A stretch of 17,920 bases of DNA. It comes from CAZLBV01 sp964557845. GTDB taxonomy: Bacteria; Acidobacteriota; Aminicenantia; Aminicenantales; Aminicenantaceae. The DNA is taken from positions 1-17,920 of the forward strand of contig CAZLBV010000020.1 of NCBI GenBank assembly GCA_964557845.1. The letters run 5' to 3'. The position numbers and the translations under genes are program-made. The notes under the pieces were generated by a model. That model was given only the letters and a program-made list of their open reading frames with translations. It had not been told where the DNA came from and did not search any database. Each line of letters starts with the position of its first letter. Position 1 is the stretch's first letter. Below, piece after piece: positions 7,464-14,820 of this stretch.

Positions 7464-9880
7464 TAATGAGTAATGGGGGGTTCCTGAGTCTCTTCTTCCT
7501 TCCGGTTTTTTGCAATATCATTAGATGAAATTCTATCTTTTCGGATATTTTCCGGTAATTCTTCGATCAAAGCATAACTTAAAACCTGATCCATGTTTTC
7601 AACAAAATGAAACTTTATATCTTCCATAATCTTTTTGGGGATATCCTTAATATCCGGCTTATTATCAAGCGGCAGTATCACCTCACGTATTCCCTCGCGA
7701 TGGGCTGCTAATACTTTTTCCTTAATGCCGCCGACAGAAAGGACTTTTCCCCTTAAGGTAATTTCTCCAGTCATTGCTATCTTTTTGGAAACCGGAATTT
7801 CGCTGAGCAGTGACAGAATGCCTACAGCAATAGTAATACCAGCAGAAGGCCCCTCTTTTGGGGTAGCACCTTCAGGTACATGGATATGTATATCAAAATT
7901 CTTGTGCAAATCCTGGGCAATATCCAACTCATACATCTTACCCCGAACATAACTGAAAGCCGCCTGAGCCGATTCCTGCATGATGTCACCTAATTGTCCG
8001 GTCAGCATGAAATTTCCCTTTCCATGAACCTTTTTGACTTCAAAGGTCAGCAGTTCACCTCCGAACTCCGTCCACGCCATTCCTACCGCAACTCCTATCT
8101 CATCCTCTTTATCTATCTCAGAACGTCTGAATTTGGGGATTCCTAAATAGTCTTCCAATTTCGATGGAGAAATTCTTTCGCTATAATTTTTACCCTTTAT
8201 GACAACCTTTTTCACAATTTTACGACATATCGAGGTAATCTCTCGTTCAAGATTTCTTACTCCAGCTTCACGGGTGTACTCTCGGATGAGCTTCATCAAG
8301 GTTTTATCTGATATTTTTAAGTTCTCTTCCTTTAATCCATGAGCCTTCATCTGTTTTGGCAGAAGAAATTGTTTGCCTATCTGGAGTTTTTCATCTTCGG
8401 TATATCCCGGGATGCTGATGATCTCCATCCTGTCTATCAAGGGTTTTGGAACAGGATCGATCATATTGGCAGTAACAACGAACATAACCTGAGACAGATC
8501 AAAATCAGTATCAATATAATGATCAAGAAATGAACTATTCTGCTCAGGGTCCAATACTTCCATCAGAGCAGATGCAGGATCGCCCCGGAAATCCATACTC
8601 ATCTTATCTACTTCATCCAATAAAAAAACTGGATTTTTCGTTCCTGCTCTCTTTATCATCTGAATGATCCTGCCAGGATAGGCTCCGATATAGGTTCTCC
8701 GATGACCTCTTATTTCTGCCTCATCTCGCACTCCCCCCAAGGACAAACGAACAAATTTTCTGTTGGTAGCTCTGGCAATTGAACGGCCCAGAGAACTCTT
8801 TCCAACTCCTGGAGGTCCCAAGAGTCCGAGTATCACTCCTTTAGGGTTTTTTACAAGCTGCCGGATAGATAGAAATTCTAATATCCTTTCTTTGACTTTC
8901 TCTAAACCGTAATGATCTTCATTTAAGATCTTTTCTGCCTGTTTCAAGTCTCTTTTCTCGCGAGATCTGATATTCCAAGGCAGCGATATCAGCCAATCCA
9001 GATAATTGCGGCATACAGTTGCTTCTGCTGACATGGGAGGCATTGCTTCCAGTCTCTCGATCTCTTTATATGCTTTTTCTTCTGCATCCTTAGGCATATT
9101 GGCTTCTTCGATCTTACGCTTAAGCTCTTCAATTTCGTTTGGTTGATCTTCTTTTCTCATATTCATTCCTGGGGGATATACTTTTTGAGCGGGATCACGA
9201 AAAGGTCCCTTCTTTTGTGATTTTTTACCTCCCTCCCGCCTAATTTTTGAATGTATCTTTAAAATCTCATTCTCTAATACAAAATTCAGTCTTCTGATCC
9301 GTTCATGAGAATTAACAGTTTCTAATAAGTTTTGTTTTTCTTCAAGCGGAAGATATAAATGGGAAGATATGATATCTGCTATTCTATCAGGATTATTCTC
9401 CCTTAATGAAGGAATAATTGAATCGATATTAGTATGCTGGCTCAGTTTTAAATAATCCTCAAATAAACTCAATACATTTTTGAGAACATCTTTGATCTCA
9501 TCTAAATTTCCTTCGATCTCTCTGATTTCTTTGGCAAGTATTTGAAAAAATGGATAAGTGCTTAGATATTCTACAATTCTTGCTCTTTTTTTCCCTTCTA
9601 CAATGATTCTGACATTTTTATCATCCATTCTGATCGCTCTGATAATTTTGGCAATCAAGCCCATCGAATAGATATCTTTCGGTTGAGGATTATCCAGAGT
9701 TGCATCCATTTGAGCTGATAAGAAGATCATCTTATCTTTATCCATGGCCCGGTCCAGTGCTTGAATGGACGAAGACCTTCCAATAATGAAAGGAACTAAT
9801 GTTGCAGGAAATACAACCAGCTCTCTAAGGGGAATCAAAGGCAGGTTTTTAATTATTTCCTGATTGTCTTTAGCACACAT
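7463..9880 (-). CDS. lon: ATP-dependent protease La (Lon)
   Basis: This 805-residue cytoplasmic AAA+ serine protease degrades misfolded and regulatory proteins. The N-terminal substrate-binding domain covers about 12-205. The AAA+ module has Walker A GPPGVGKS (355-362) and Walker B FLLDEVDK (419-426). The C-terminal protease domain has Ser679 in PKEGPSAG and Lys722 in GGIKEKVL, the same numbers as the E. coli dyad. About 30 residues beyond the protease domain form a polar tail. One segment is odd: residues about 209-242 lack the usual NQREYYL..QLKAIQKELGE helix and read as a Lys/Gly/Pro-rich stretch, with normal family sequence resuming at ELKRKIEEA. The gene begins two bases after the clpX stop, and its GGAG ribosome site lies inside the end of clpX, so translation is coupled. 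It is the fourth protein gene of the tig operon. Confidence 0.98.
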   Translation of the reverse strand: MCAKDNQEIIKNLPLIPLRELVVFPATLVPFIIGRSSSIQALDRAMDKDKMIFLSAQMDATLDNPQPKDIYSMGLIAKIIRAIRMDDKNVRIIVEGKKRARIVEYLSTYPFFQILAKEIREIEGNLDEIKDVLKNVLSLFEDYLKLSQHTNIDSIIPSLRENNPDRIADIISSHLYLPLEEKQNLLETVNSHERIRRLNFVLENEILKIHSKIRREGGKKSQKKGPFRDPAQKVYPPGMNMRKEDQPNEIEELKRKIEEANMPKDAEEKAYKEIERLEAMPPMSAEATVCRNYLDWLISLPWNIRSREKRDLKQAEKILNEDHYGLEKVKERILEFLSIRQLVKNPKGVILGLLGPPGVGKSSLGRSIARATNRKFVRLSLGGVRDEAEIRGHRRTYIGAYPGRIIQMIKRAGTKNPVFLLDEVDKMSMDFRGDPASALMEVLDPEQNSSFLDHYIDTDFDLSQVMFVVTANMIDPVPKPLIDRMEIISIPGYTEDEKLQIGKQFLLPKQMKAHGLKEENLKISDKTLMKLIREYTREAGVRNLEREITSICRKIVKKVVIKGKNYSERISPSKLEDYLGIPKFRRSEIDKEDEIGVAVGMAWTEFGGELLTFEVKKVHGKGNFMLTGQLGDIMQESAQAAFSYVRGKMYELDIAQDLHKNFDIHIHVPEGATPKEGPSAGITIAVGILSLLSEIPVSKKIAMTGEITLRGKVLSVGGIKEKVLAAHREGIREVILPLDNKPDIKDIPKKIMEDIKFHFVENMDQVLSYALIEELPENIRKDRISSNDIAKNRKEEETQEPPITH

Positions 9881-9882
9881 AT

Positions 9883-11139
9883 TTATTCTCCAACTACCTG
9901 TTTCAATCCATCAATATTTAACTCATTTTTATCTATCATTTTTTTTGTGATTTTGATCTGGGTTGTCTTTTTCGAGGAAGGAAGATAAAACATCACATCC
10001 AGCATCAAGTCTTCAATGATACTGCGCAACCCCCTGGCCCCCAGTTTTTGCTCGATCGATTTTTGCGCGATGGCGGTGAGAGCATCTTTAGTAAATTCTA
10101 ATTCAACTCCCTCCATCTCAAATAATTTTTGGAACTGCTTTACAATGGCATTCTTTGGTCTGGAAAGAACATCAACCAGATCATTAAGATTTAACTCATT
10201 AAAATTGGCGACAACCGGTATTCTTCCCACCAATTCAGGAATCAATCCATAGCGGATTAAATCCTGTGGGATGAGCTGCTTGAATATGGCCTGTATATCA
10301 TCAGATTTATTGAAGTTTAGGGAAGATTTGAAGCCTACAGCTGCTTTGCCTATTCTATGTGTAATGATTTTATCCAATCCAACAAAAGCTCCTCCACATA
10401 TGAAGAGAATGTTAGTTGTATCGATCTTCAAATATTCCTGATGGGGATGTTTTCTGCCTCCTTGCGGAGGTATATTCGCAATGGTTCCTTCTATGATCTT
10501 TAACAACGCTTGTTGAACACCTTCCCCAGAAACATCTCTGGTTATAGAGGGACTGTCGGTTTTTCTGCCGATTTTATCGATCTCATCGATGTAGATTATT
10601 CCTTTTTGAGTCTTTTCAATATTTCCTTTGGCTGCAAGGAATAATTTTAGAATAATATTCTCTACATCTTCCCCCACATAACCAGCTTCGGTTAATGATG
10701 TAGCATCTGCGATGGCAAAAGGAACGGAAAGAATTTTCGCAAGAGTCTCGGCCATCAGGGTTTTTCCCGTCCCTGTTGGCCCTACCAATAAAATATTGCT
10801 CTTTGAGAGCTCGACATCATCATCTTTCTTTTTGAAATTAATCCTTTTATAATGGTTATATACAGCCACAGATATTTTTTTCTTTGCACTTTCTTGCCCG
10901 ATAATATATTCATCCAATGCATTTTTTATCTCTTCAGGTTTAAGAAAAGGTGAAGGAGTATCGTTTTCTTCTTCTTTAGCTCTATCCGAAAAGATTATTG
11001 AATGAGCCAATTCCACGCAACTATCACAAATATAGACTCCGTTTGGACCAGCGATCAGTTTTTTTGTGAAAGGTTGGGTCCGTGAGCAAAAACTGCATCT
11101 TGCTGTGCTGCTTGTTTTTTGATGGAAATTATCATCCAT
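9883..11139 (-). CDS. clpX: ClpX unfoldase subunit of ClpXP protease
   Basis: This AAA+ ATPase recognises, unfolds and feeds substrates into ClpP in the cytoplasm. The 418-residue protein starts with the zinc-binding C4 domain (Cys15, Cys18, Cys38, Cys41), which binds substrates and adaptors. The motor has Walker A GPTGTGKT (120-127), the pore loop GYVG (153-156), Walker B IIYIDEID (181-188) and the RKH loop (229-231). VGF at 268-270 occupies the place of the IGF loop that docks to ClpP. Sensor II GARG (367-370) is also present. Length and motifs are standard. It lies 34 bases after clpP, its protease partner, and directly before lon. An AAGGA about nine bases upstream of the ATG supports the start. 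Confidence 0.98.
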   Translation of the reverse strand: MDDNFHQKTSSTARCSFCSRTQPFTKKLIAGPNGVYICDSCVELAHSIIFSDRAKEEENDTPSPFLKPEEIKNALDEYIIGQESAKKKISVAVYNHYKRINFKKKDDDVELSKSNILLVGPTGTGKTLMAETLAKILSVPFAIADATSLTEAGYVGEDVENIILKLFLAAKGNIEKTQKGIIYIDEIDKIGRKTDSPSITRDVSGEGVQQALLKIIEGTIANIPPQGGRKHPHQEYLKIDTTNILFICGGAFVGLDKIITHRIGKAAVGFKSSLNFNKSDDIQAIFKQLIPQDLIRYGLIPELVGRIPVVANFNELNLNDLVDVLSRPKNAIVKQFQKLFEMEGVELEFTKDALTAIAQKSIEQKLGARGLRSIIEDLMLDVMFYLPSSKKTTQIKITKKMIDKNELNIDGLKQVVGE

Positions 11140-11173
11140 ATCGAGTTCCTTTGTTCATACAAAGTTAGATAAA

Positions 11174-11779
11174 TTATTCAGAGATATCTCCGTCTTTTTT
11201 TCTGGTGACGATTATCGAATCAATTATACCATAAGCTTTCGCCCTTTCCGGCGTCATGATAAAATCTCTTTCAATATCTTCCTGTATCTTTTCCTTAGGT
11301 TGAAGGGTGTGTTTCGTTAATATCTGATTTAAATTCTCTCTCATCCTTAATATCTCTTTGGCTTGAATCGCAATATCAGTTGCCTGCCCTTGAACACCTC
11401 CAAAGGGTTGATGGATAATTATACGAGAATTTGGTAAAGCATATCTCTTTCCTCTGGTCCCGGCTGCCAATAAGATCGCGGCCATACTGGCTGCTTGTCC
11501 TACACAGATTGTAGTGATATCAGATTGTATAAACTGCATGGTGTCATAAATAGCCAATCCGGAGGTTATGCTCCCTCCTGGAGAGTTAATATATAGAGAT
11601 ATCTCATTTCCGGGTCTCTCTGCTTCAAGATATAATAACTGTGCAATAACCGAGTTTGCCAGATCATCGGTTATCTGTGTTCCAATAAATATTATACTGT
11701 CTTTAAGCAATCGTGAATAGATATCATAGGCCCTTTCACTCTTGCCTTCTTGATCAACAATAAAGGGGATTAAAGTCAT
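11174..11779 (-). CDS. clpP: ClpP proteolytic subunit
   Basis: This serine peptidase forms the two-ring tetradecameric chamber of ClpXP. The 201-residue protein carries the complete catalytic triad: Ser98 in GQAASMAA, His123 in IIHQP and Asp172 in ERDFIM. The oligomerisation and oxyanion region SPGGSITSG (66-74) is intact. Its N-terminus (MTLIPFIVDQEG) is of the kind trimmed to a short propeptide in other bacteria. It starts eight bases after the trigger factor stop and 34 bases before clpX. The ribosome-binding site is poor (no clear AGGAG), so translation probably depends on coupling with tig. There is nothing abnormal in the protein. Confidence 0.98.
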   Translation of the reverse strand: MTLIPFIVDQEGKSERAYDIYSRLLKDSIIFIGTQITDDLANSVIAQLLYLEAERPGNEISLYINSPGGSITSGLAIYDTMQFIQSDITTICVGQAASMAAILLAAGTRGKRYALPNSRIIIHQPFGGVQGQATDIAIQAKEILRMRENLNQILTKHTLQPKEKIQEDIERDFIMTPERAKAYGIIDSIIVTRKKDGDISE

Positions 11780-11787
11780 GGGAATGA

Positions 11788-13053
11788 TTAACTATAAATT
11801 ATAGCGTTTTCCAATAAAAAGTCAACCGTCTTTTTGATCAGCAGATTATTCTTTAAATCCTCACGCTTTCCTTCCCGGTTGATTTGCTCGACCAATTGAG
11901 CATAAGGAATCTTATTCTTTTTGGATATTTCCCTCATTTCATCGGCAATTTCTGAATCCTCTACCTTGATATTTTCCTGATCTGCGACCTTCATTAATAT
12001 GAGATGTTTTTTCAAATTTTCTTCAGCGTTTTTCTTGGCCTCCTCACGCATTTTTTTTATTTCTTCATCCTTTAAATTAGAGTTCATAGGATTAACGGAC
12101 ACCATGCGTCTTAATTGAAGAATAGTCTCCTGTTGAATTAATGATTCAGGCAACTCAAAATTTATCTTGTCAGCGAGCTTATTTATGATCTCATCCGCTT
12201 TTTCATGCTTTACGTTTGATTCTTTTGATTCTAAAATGTTCTTTTTAATCTCTTCCCTAAGACTATTGAGATCATCAAACTCGCCCATTTCTTTGGCAAA
12301 GTCATCATCAATATCCGGAACTTTTTTTTGTTTTATGGAGAGAATTTTTATTGTGTATTCCACCTTCTTTCCCGCAACTTTTTTATTGGCATGATCACCG
12401 GGATATTCAACTGTAAAAACTTTTTCTTCCTGTGTTTTCATCCCCAGAATGTTTTCGTTTAAAGCTTTTTCGTTTTCTGGGTGCCCAGCTAGAACGGCTA
12501 CGTTTTCTTTAGGAAAAGCTTTTTTCTTGAGCATATCTCGTGACTTTAATTCTATGACCACATAATCGTCTTCCTTTATTGGCCGGCCTTCAACCGGAAT
12601 ATACTGCACCGCTCTTTTTTGTAATTCGTCCAAGTAATCCTGAATTTCTTTATCAGATACTTTAACCTCCTTTTCTTTAACTTTTATTTTTTTATACTCA
12701 GGAAGGTCAAACTCAGGCAAAATTTCGAATTCGGTCGTCAGATTGAGCGATTTTCCTTCCTCATAATCAAATTGTTTTAAGACAGGAGAATCAACCGGCG
12801 TTAGATTAAGATTTTTCAATTCTTCATGGATCGCTTTGGGAGCCATTGAATTTATAAGTGATTCCTTAATATCATCAGAATACAAGTTTTTAATTACGTT
12901 TTTAGGTGCCTTGCCAGGACGGAATCCTTTAATTTTCGTTCTCTGAATAAACTGATCTACAATCTTGTCGTGTTCTTCTTTTACTTTTTCTGCAGGAATT
13001 TCAATTTTAAGTTCTCGTTTACACTGGCTTAATTGTTTTAATTCACTTTTCAT
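11788..13053 (-). CDS. tig: Trigger factor, ribosome-associated chaperone
   Basis: Trigger factor binds the ribosomal exit tunnel and shields nascent chains. The 421-residue protein has an N-terminal ribosome-binding domain with the signature GFRPGKAP (residues 43-50), a central FKBP-type peptidyl-prolyl isomerase domain (about 150-245) and a Lys/Glu-rich helical C-terminal chaperone domain. The length is close to the usual 430. The PPIase part is divergent (FPKEN, then LAGHPENE), so isomerase activity is not certain, which is common in this family. It is the first protein gene after tRNA-Leu, about 35 bases downstream, and is followed closely by clpP, clpX and lon. This is the widespread order and puts folding and degradation of new proteins under one control. 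Confidence 0.97.
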   Translation of the reverse strand: MKSELKQLSQCKRELKIEIPAEKVKEEHDKIVDQFIQRTKIKGFRPGKAPKNVIKNLYSDDIKESLINSMAPKAIHEELKNLNLTPVDSPVLKQFDYEEGKSLNLTTEFEILPEFDLPEYKKIKVKEKEVKVSDKEIQDYLDELQKRAVQYIPVEGRPIKEDDYVVIELKSRDMLKKKAFPKENVAVLAGHPENEKALNENILGMKTQEEKVFTVEYPGDHANKKVAGKKVEYTIKILSIKQKKVPDIDDDFAKEMGEFDDLNSLREEIKKNILESKESNVKHEKADEIINKLADKINFELPESLIQQETILQLRRMVSVNPMNSNLKDEEIKKMREEAKKNAEENLKKHLILMKVADQENIKVEDSEIADEMREISKKNKIPYAQLVEQINREGKREDLKNNLLIKKTVDFLLENAIIYS

Positions 13054-13088
13054 ATTTACCTTTATATCCTCAATTTCTAATGATGAAA

Positions 13089-13173
13089 TGGGCAGAGCGG
13101 GACTCGAACCCGCACTCCTTTATCAGGAACTAGGTCCTAAGCCTAGCGCGTATACCAATTTCGCCACCTGCCC
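13089..13173 (-). tRNA. tRNA-Leu (anticodon UAG)
   Basis: The minus strand from 13173 folds into a complete long-variable-arm tRNA. The acceptor stem is GGGCAGG with UCUGCCC (last pair G-U), the D stem GCG/CGC, and the anticodon stem CUAGG/CCUAG holds loop CUUAGGA with anticodon UAG. The variable arm pairs UUCCU with AGGAG-type bases, and the T arm is GCGGG/CCCGC around UUCGAGU. The discriminator is A, as in leucine tRNAs. CCA is not encoded, so it must be added enzymatically. It lies 35 bases upstream of tig, behind a good promoter, so the tRNA is probably cut from the tig transcript. Confidence 0.97.
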
Positions 13174-13201
13174 AAAATTAATTTAGTGTTAAGACAATAT
13201 G

Positions 13202-13251
13202 AGTTTCAACTATATATAGTCTGTGAGAAGAGGATTTGAACGTTTGAAACT
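13202..13251. repeat. Spaced inverted repeat upstream of tRNA-Leu
   Basis: AGTTTCAA (13202-13209) and TTGAAACT (13244-13251) are perfect eight-base inverted copies separated by 34 bases. They lie in the expected 5' leader, between the promoter and the tRNA. They could pair in RNA to form a processing stem or be a protein site; chance is also possible. Confidence 0.3.
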
Positions 13252-13259
13252 GGTTAATA

Positions 13260-13288
13260 TTTCTACCATAACCTGAAGTAATTGTCAA
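13260..13288 (-). promoter_or_regulatory. Sigma70-like promoter for tRNA-Leu and the tig-clpP-clpX-lon unit
   Basis: A perfect -35 TTGACA (13283-13288) is followed after exactly 17 bases by TAGAAA (13260-13265) as the -10. Transcription would start near 13253, about 80 bases before the tRNA. No other strong promoter was seen before rho, so this may drive the whole block. I found no CIRCE-type heat-shock operator beside it. Confidence 0.55.
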
Positions 13289-13314
13289 TAAAAGCTGACT
13301 TACTGACTTTGAGA

Positions 13315-14703
13315 TCAATTATATTTTCTCCATTTTTTCGCAATGTTTTCAACCGCATTCAGAGAATTATCTATTTCTATTTCACTGTGAGCAGTAGAGA
13401 TAGTTCCATATCCATGGAAGGTATTAAATCCCTCTGCAAGCATTGCTAGTTTGAATATCTTCTCTCTTAGTTCGAAATCACTTATCCCCGGGTCCCAGGC
13501 TTCATCAGGAGAAGTAAGCTTTTCTATCTTACTATTTAAAAAATGAACTCCTATGACTGAACTGTTATTCACAATTGATTCATTTCCTCCAGTACAACAG
13601 ACATTAAAACCATACTGGGAAAATATCGATTCTATCCCATCCCGCGCTTTTTGACCCAGTTTTCCTATTCTCGGATAGATCTCCTTTTCATGCTCGATCA
13701 AATAATTAATAAAAGTTATACCTGCCAACATAGCAGATGGATGAGCTGAAAATGTCCCTCCTTCAAACTTTACTCTTTTTTTTGTGGGAGCATCTATACT
13801 GCATAAAGACATAATATCTTTTCTTCCTGCTACTGCACTTATAGGCATTCCGCCCCCAATGGCTTTTCCATAGACGGAGAGATCAGGAGTTATTCCGTAG
13901 AGAGAGTGCAGAGCTCCTGCATGAAAGCGAAAACCGGAGACAACTTCATCAAAGATCAACAATACTCCATGTTTTTCAGTCAGTTCTCTTGCTTTTTCAA
14001 TATATTCTCTCTGGCCAAAAATAAATCCGCCGGCTCCGATGAATGGCTCCATTATCATACAGGCTAAATCATCTTTAAAAATATCAAATTTCTCCTCTAA
14101 ATCCTCGATAGAATTAAAACAGGTAGTTATCAATGCAGAATCCATACCATTATGCAGACCGGCTGATTCTATCTGATTCAATCCTCTTTGGAATATCGAT
14201 ATGCCTTTCAAAGCATAGGGTTGGGACCCATGCCACCCCCCACCTATTTTTAAAACATATTTATGTCCTGTAAATGATCTAGCGAGCATGATCGCATACA
14301 TCGTTGCGAGGGAACCACTGGTTGTAAACCTGATCCTGTCAAGCTTGACCTGTTTTAGGATCAGTTCTGCCAAAGAGTATTGGTATGTTCCCGGGAAACC
14401 TGTTGCTAATCCTTCTCCACGACCAAACTCCTCAGTCAAAGCGTTAATTACGACAGGAGGATTGTGACCTAATATATTGGCAAAATGCCCCTGCCAGAAA
14501 TCAACATAAGTATTCCCATCTAAATCAGTAACCTTAGACCCTTGGCACCTGACATCATAAAAAGGAAAAGGTTGAAAAAGCCTCAGAGTATGACTCCCTC
14601 CCATAATCAAATATTGCCGGCTTTTTTCAAACCACTGTTCCGATCTTAGATGCTTTTTTTTGTACTCTTCAATTAAATCCGAAAGCAGCCGTTCTTTATC
14701 CAT
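13315..14703 (-). CDS. Class III PLP-dependent aminotransferase, glutamate-1-semialdehyde aminomutase-like
   Basis: This 462-residue fold-type I PLP enzyme is close in pattern to HemL and related aminotransferases. Visible landmarks are the cofactor-phosphate region TTSGSLAT (127-134), GGGWHG (154-159) in the place of HemL's EGxYHG, FDEVVSGFR (251-259) with the Asp that contacts the pyridine nitrogen, the Schiff-base lysine K280 in SVYGKAIGGGMP, and GGTFSAHPSA (315-324). The C-terminal STAHSEIEID resembles HemL. Two deviations stand out: the usual SGTEA has Leu instead of Glu, and the N-terminus is longer (about 30 residues) than in typical HemL. No heme genes are adjacent. A 2,1-aminomutase or transaminase on another substrate is therefore more likely than a heme role. 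It lies between the TPR protein and tRNA-Leu. The sequence GGGGTAGGAG precedes the ATG. Confidence 0.85.
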   Translation of the reverse strand: MDKERLLSDLIEEYKKKHLRSEQWFEKSRQYLIMGGSHTLRLFQPFPFYDVRCQGSKVTDLDGNTYVDFWQGHFANILGHNPPVVINALTEEFGRGEGLATGFPGTYQYSLAELILKQVKLDRIRFTTSGSLATMYAIMLARSFTGHKYVLKIGGGWHGSQPYALKGISIFQRGLNQIESAGLHNGMDSALITTCFNSIEDLEEKFDIFKDDLACMIMEPFIGAGGFIFGQREYIEKARELTEKHGVLLIFDEVVSGFRFHAGALHSLYGITPDLSVYGKAIGGGMPISAVAGRKDIMSLCSIDAPTKKRVKFEGGTFSAHPSAMLAGITFINYLIEHEKEIYPRIGKLGQKARDGIESIFSQYGFNVCCTGGNESIVNNSSVIGVHFLNSKIEKLTSPDEAWDPGISDFELREKIFKLAMLAEGFNTFHGYGTISTAHSEIEIDNSLNAVENIAKKWRKYN

Positions 14704-14757
14704 ACTCCTACCCCAGTTAGAAATGCATATTTAATCTAGAGACTATGTATGACAACT

Positions 14758-14769
14758 TTGATCGATCAA
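14758..14769. promoter_or_regulatory. Perfect 12-base palindrome upstream of the aminotransferase gene
   Basis: TTGATCGATCAA is its own reverse complement and lies about 55 bases before the aminotransferase start codon, where a repressor or activator could bind. No clear promoter was recognised beside it (a TTGTCA lies next to it but the matching -10 is poor). Confidence 0.3.
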
Positions 14770-14797
14770 GAATCAGGTCTTTATTCAAAAGGAGGCA

Positions 14798-14820
14798 TTC
14801 TTCGCTGAATTAGCGTAGAA
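14798..14820 (-). terminator. Hairpin overlapping the end of the TPR gene
   Basis: On the minus strand TTCTACGCT and AGCGAAGAA pair with one A-A mismatch around an AATTC loop, spanning the TPR stop codon. A short CCTTTT follows several bases later rather than a proper U run, so it is a weak intrinsic terminator at best. Confidence 0.3.

Noticed and set aside
13054..13314. CIRCE-like or other heat-shock operator before the tig operon
   Set aside because: No TTAGCACTC/GAGTGCTAA-type repeat is present; only a spaced eight-base inverted repeat of unknown meaning.
13315..14703. Assigning the gene symbol hemL
   Set aside because: The motif deviations (SGSLA, GGWHG), longer N-terminus and absence of heme genes make the specific assignment unsafe.
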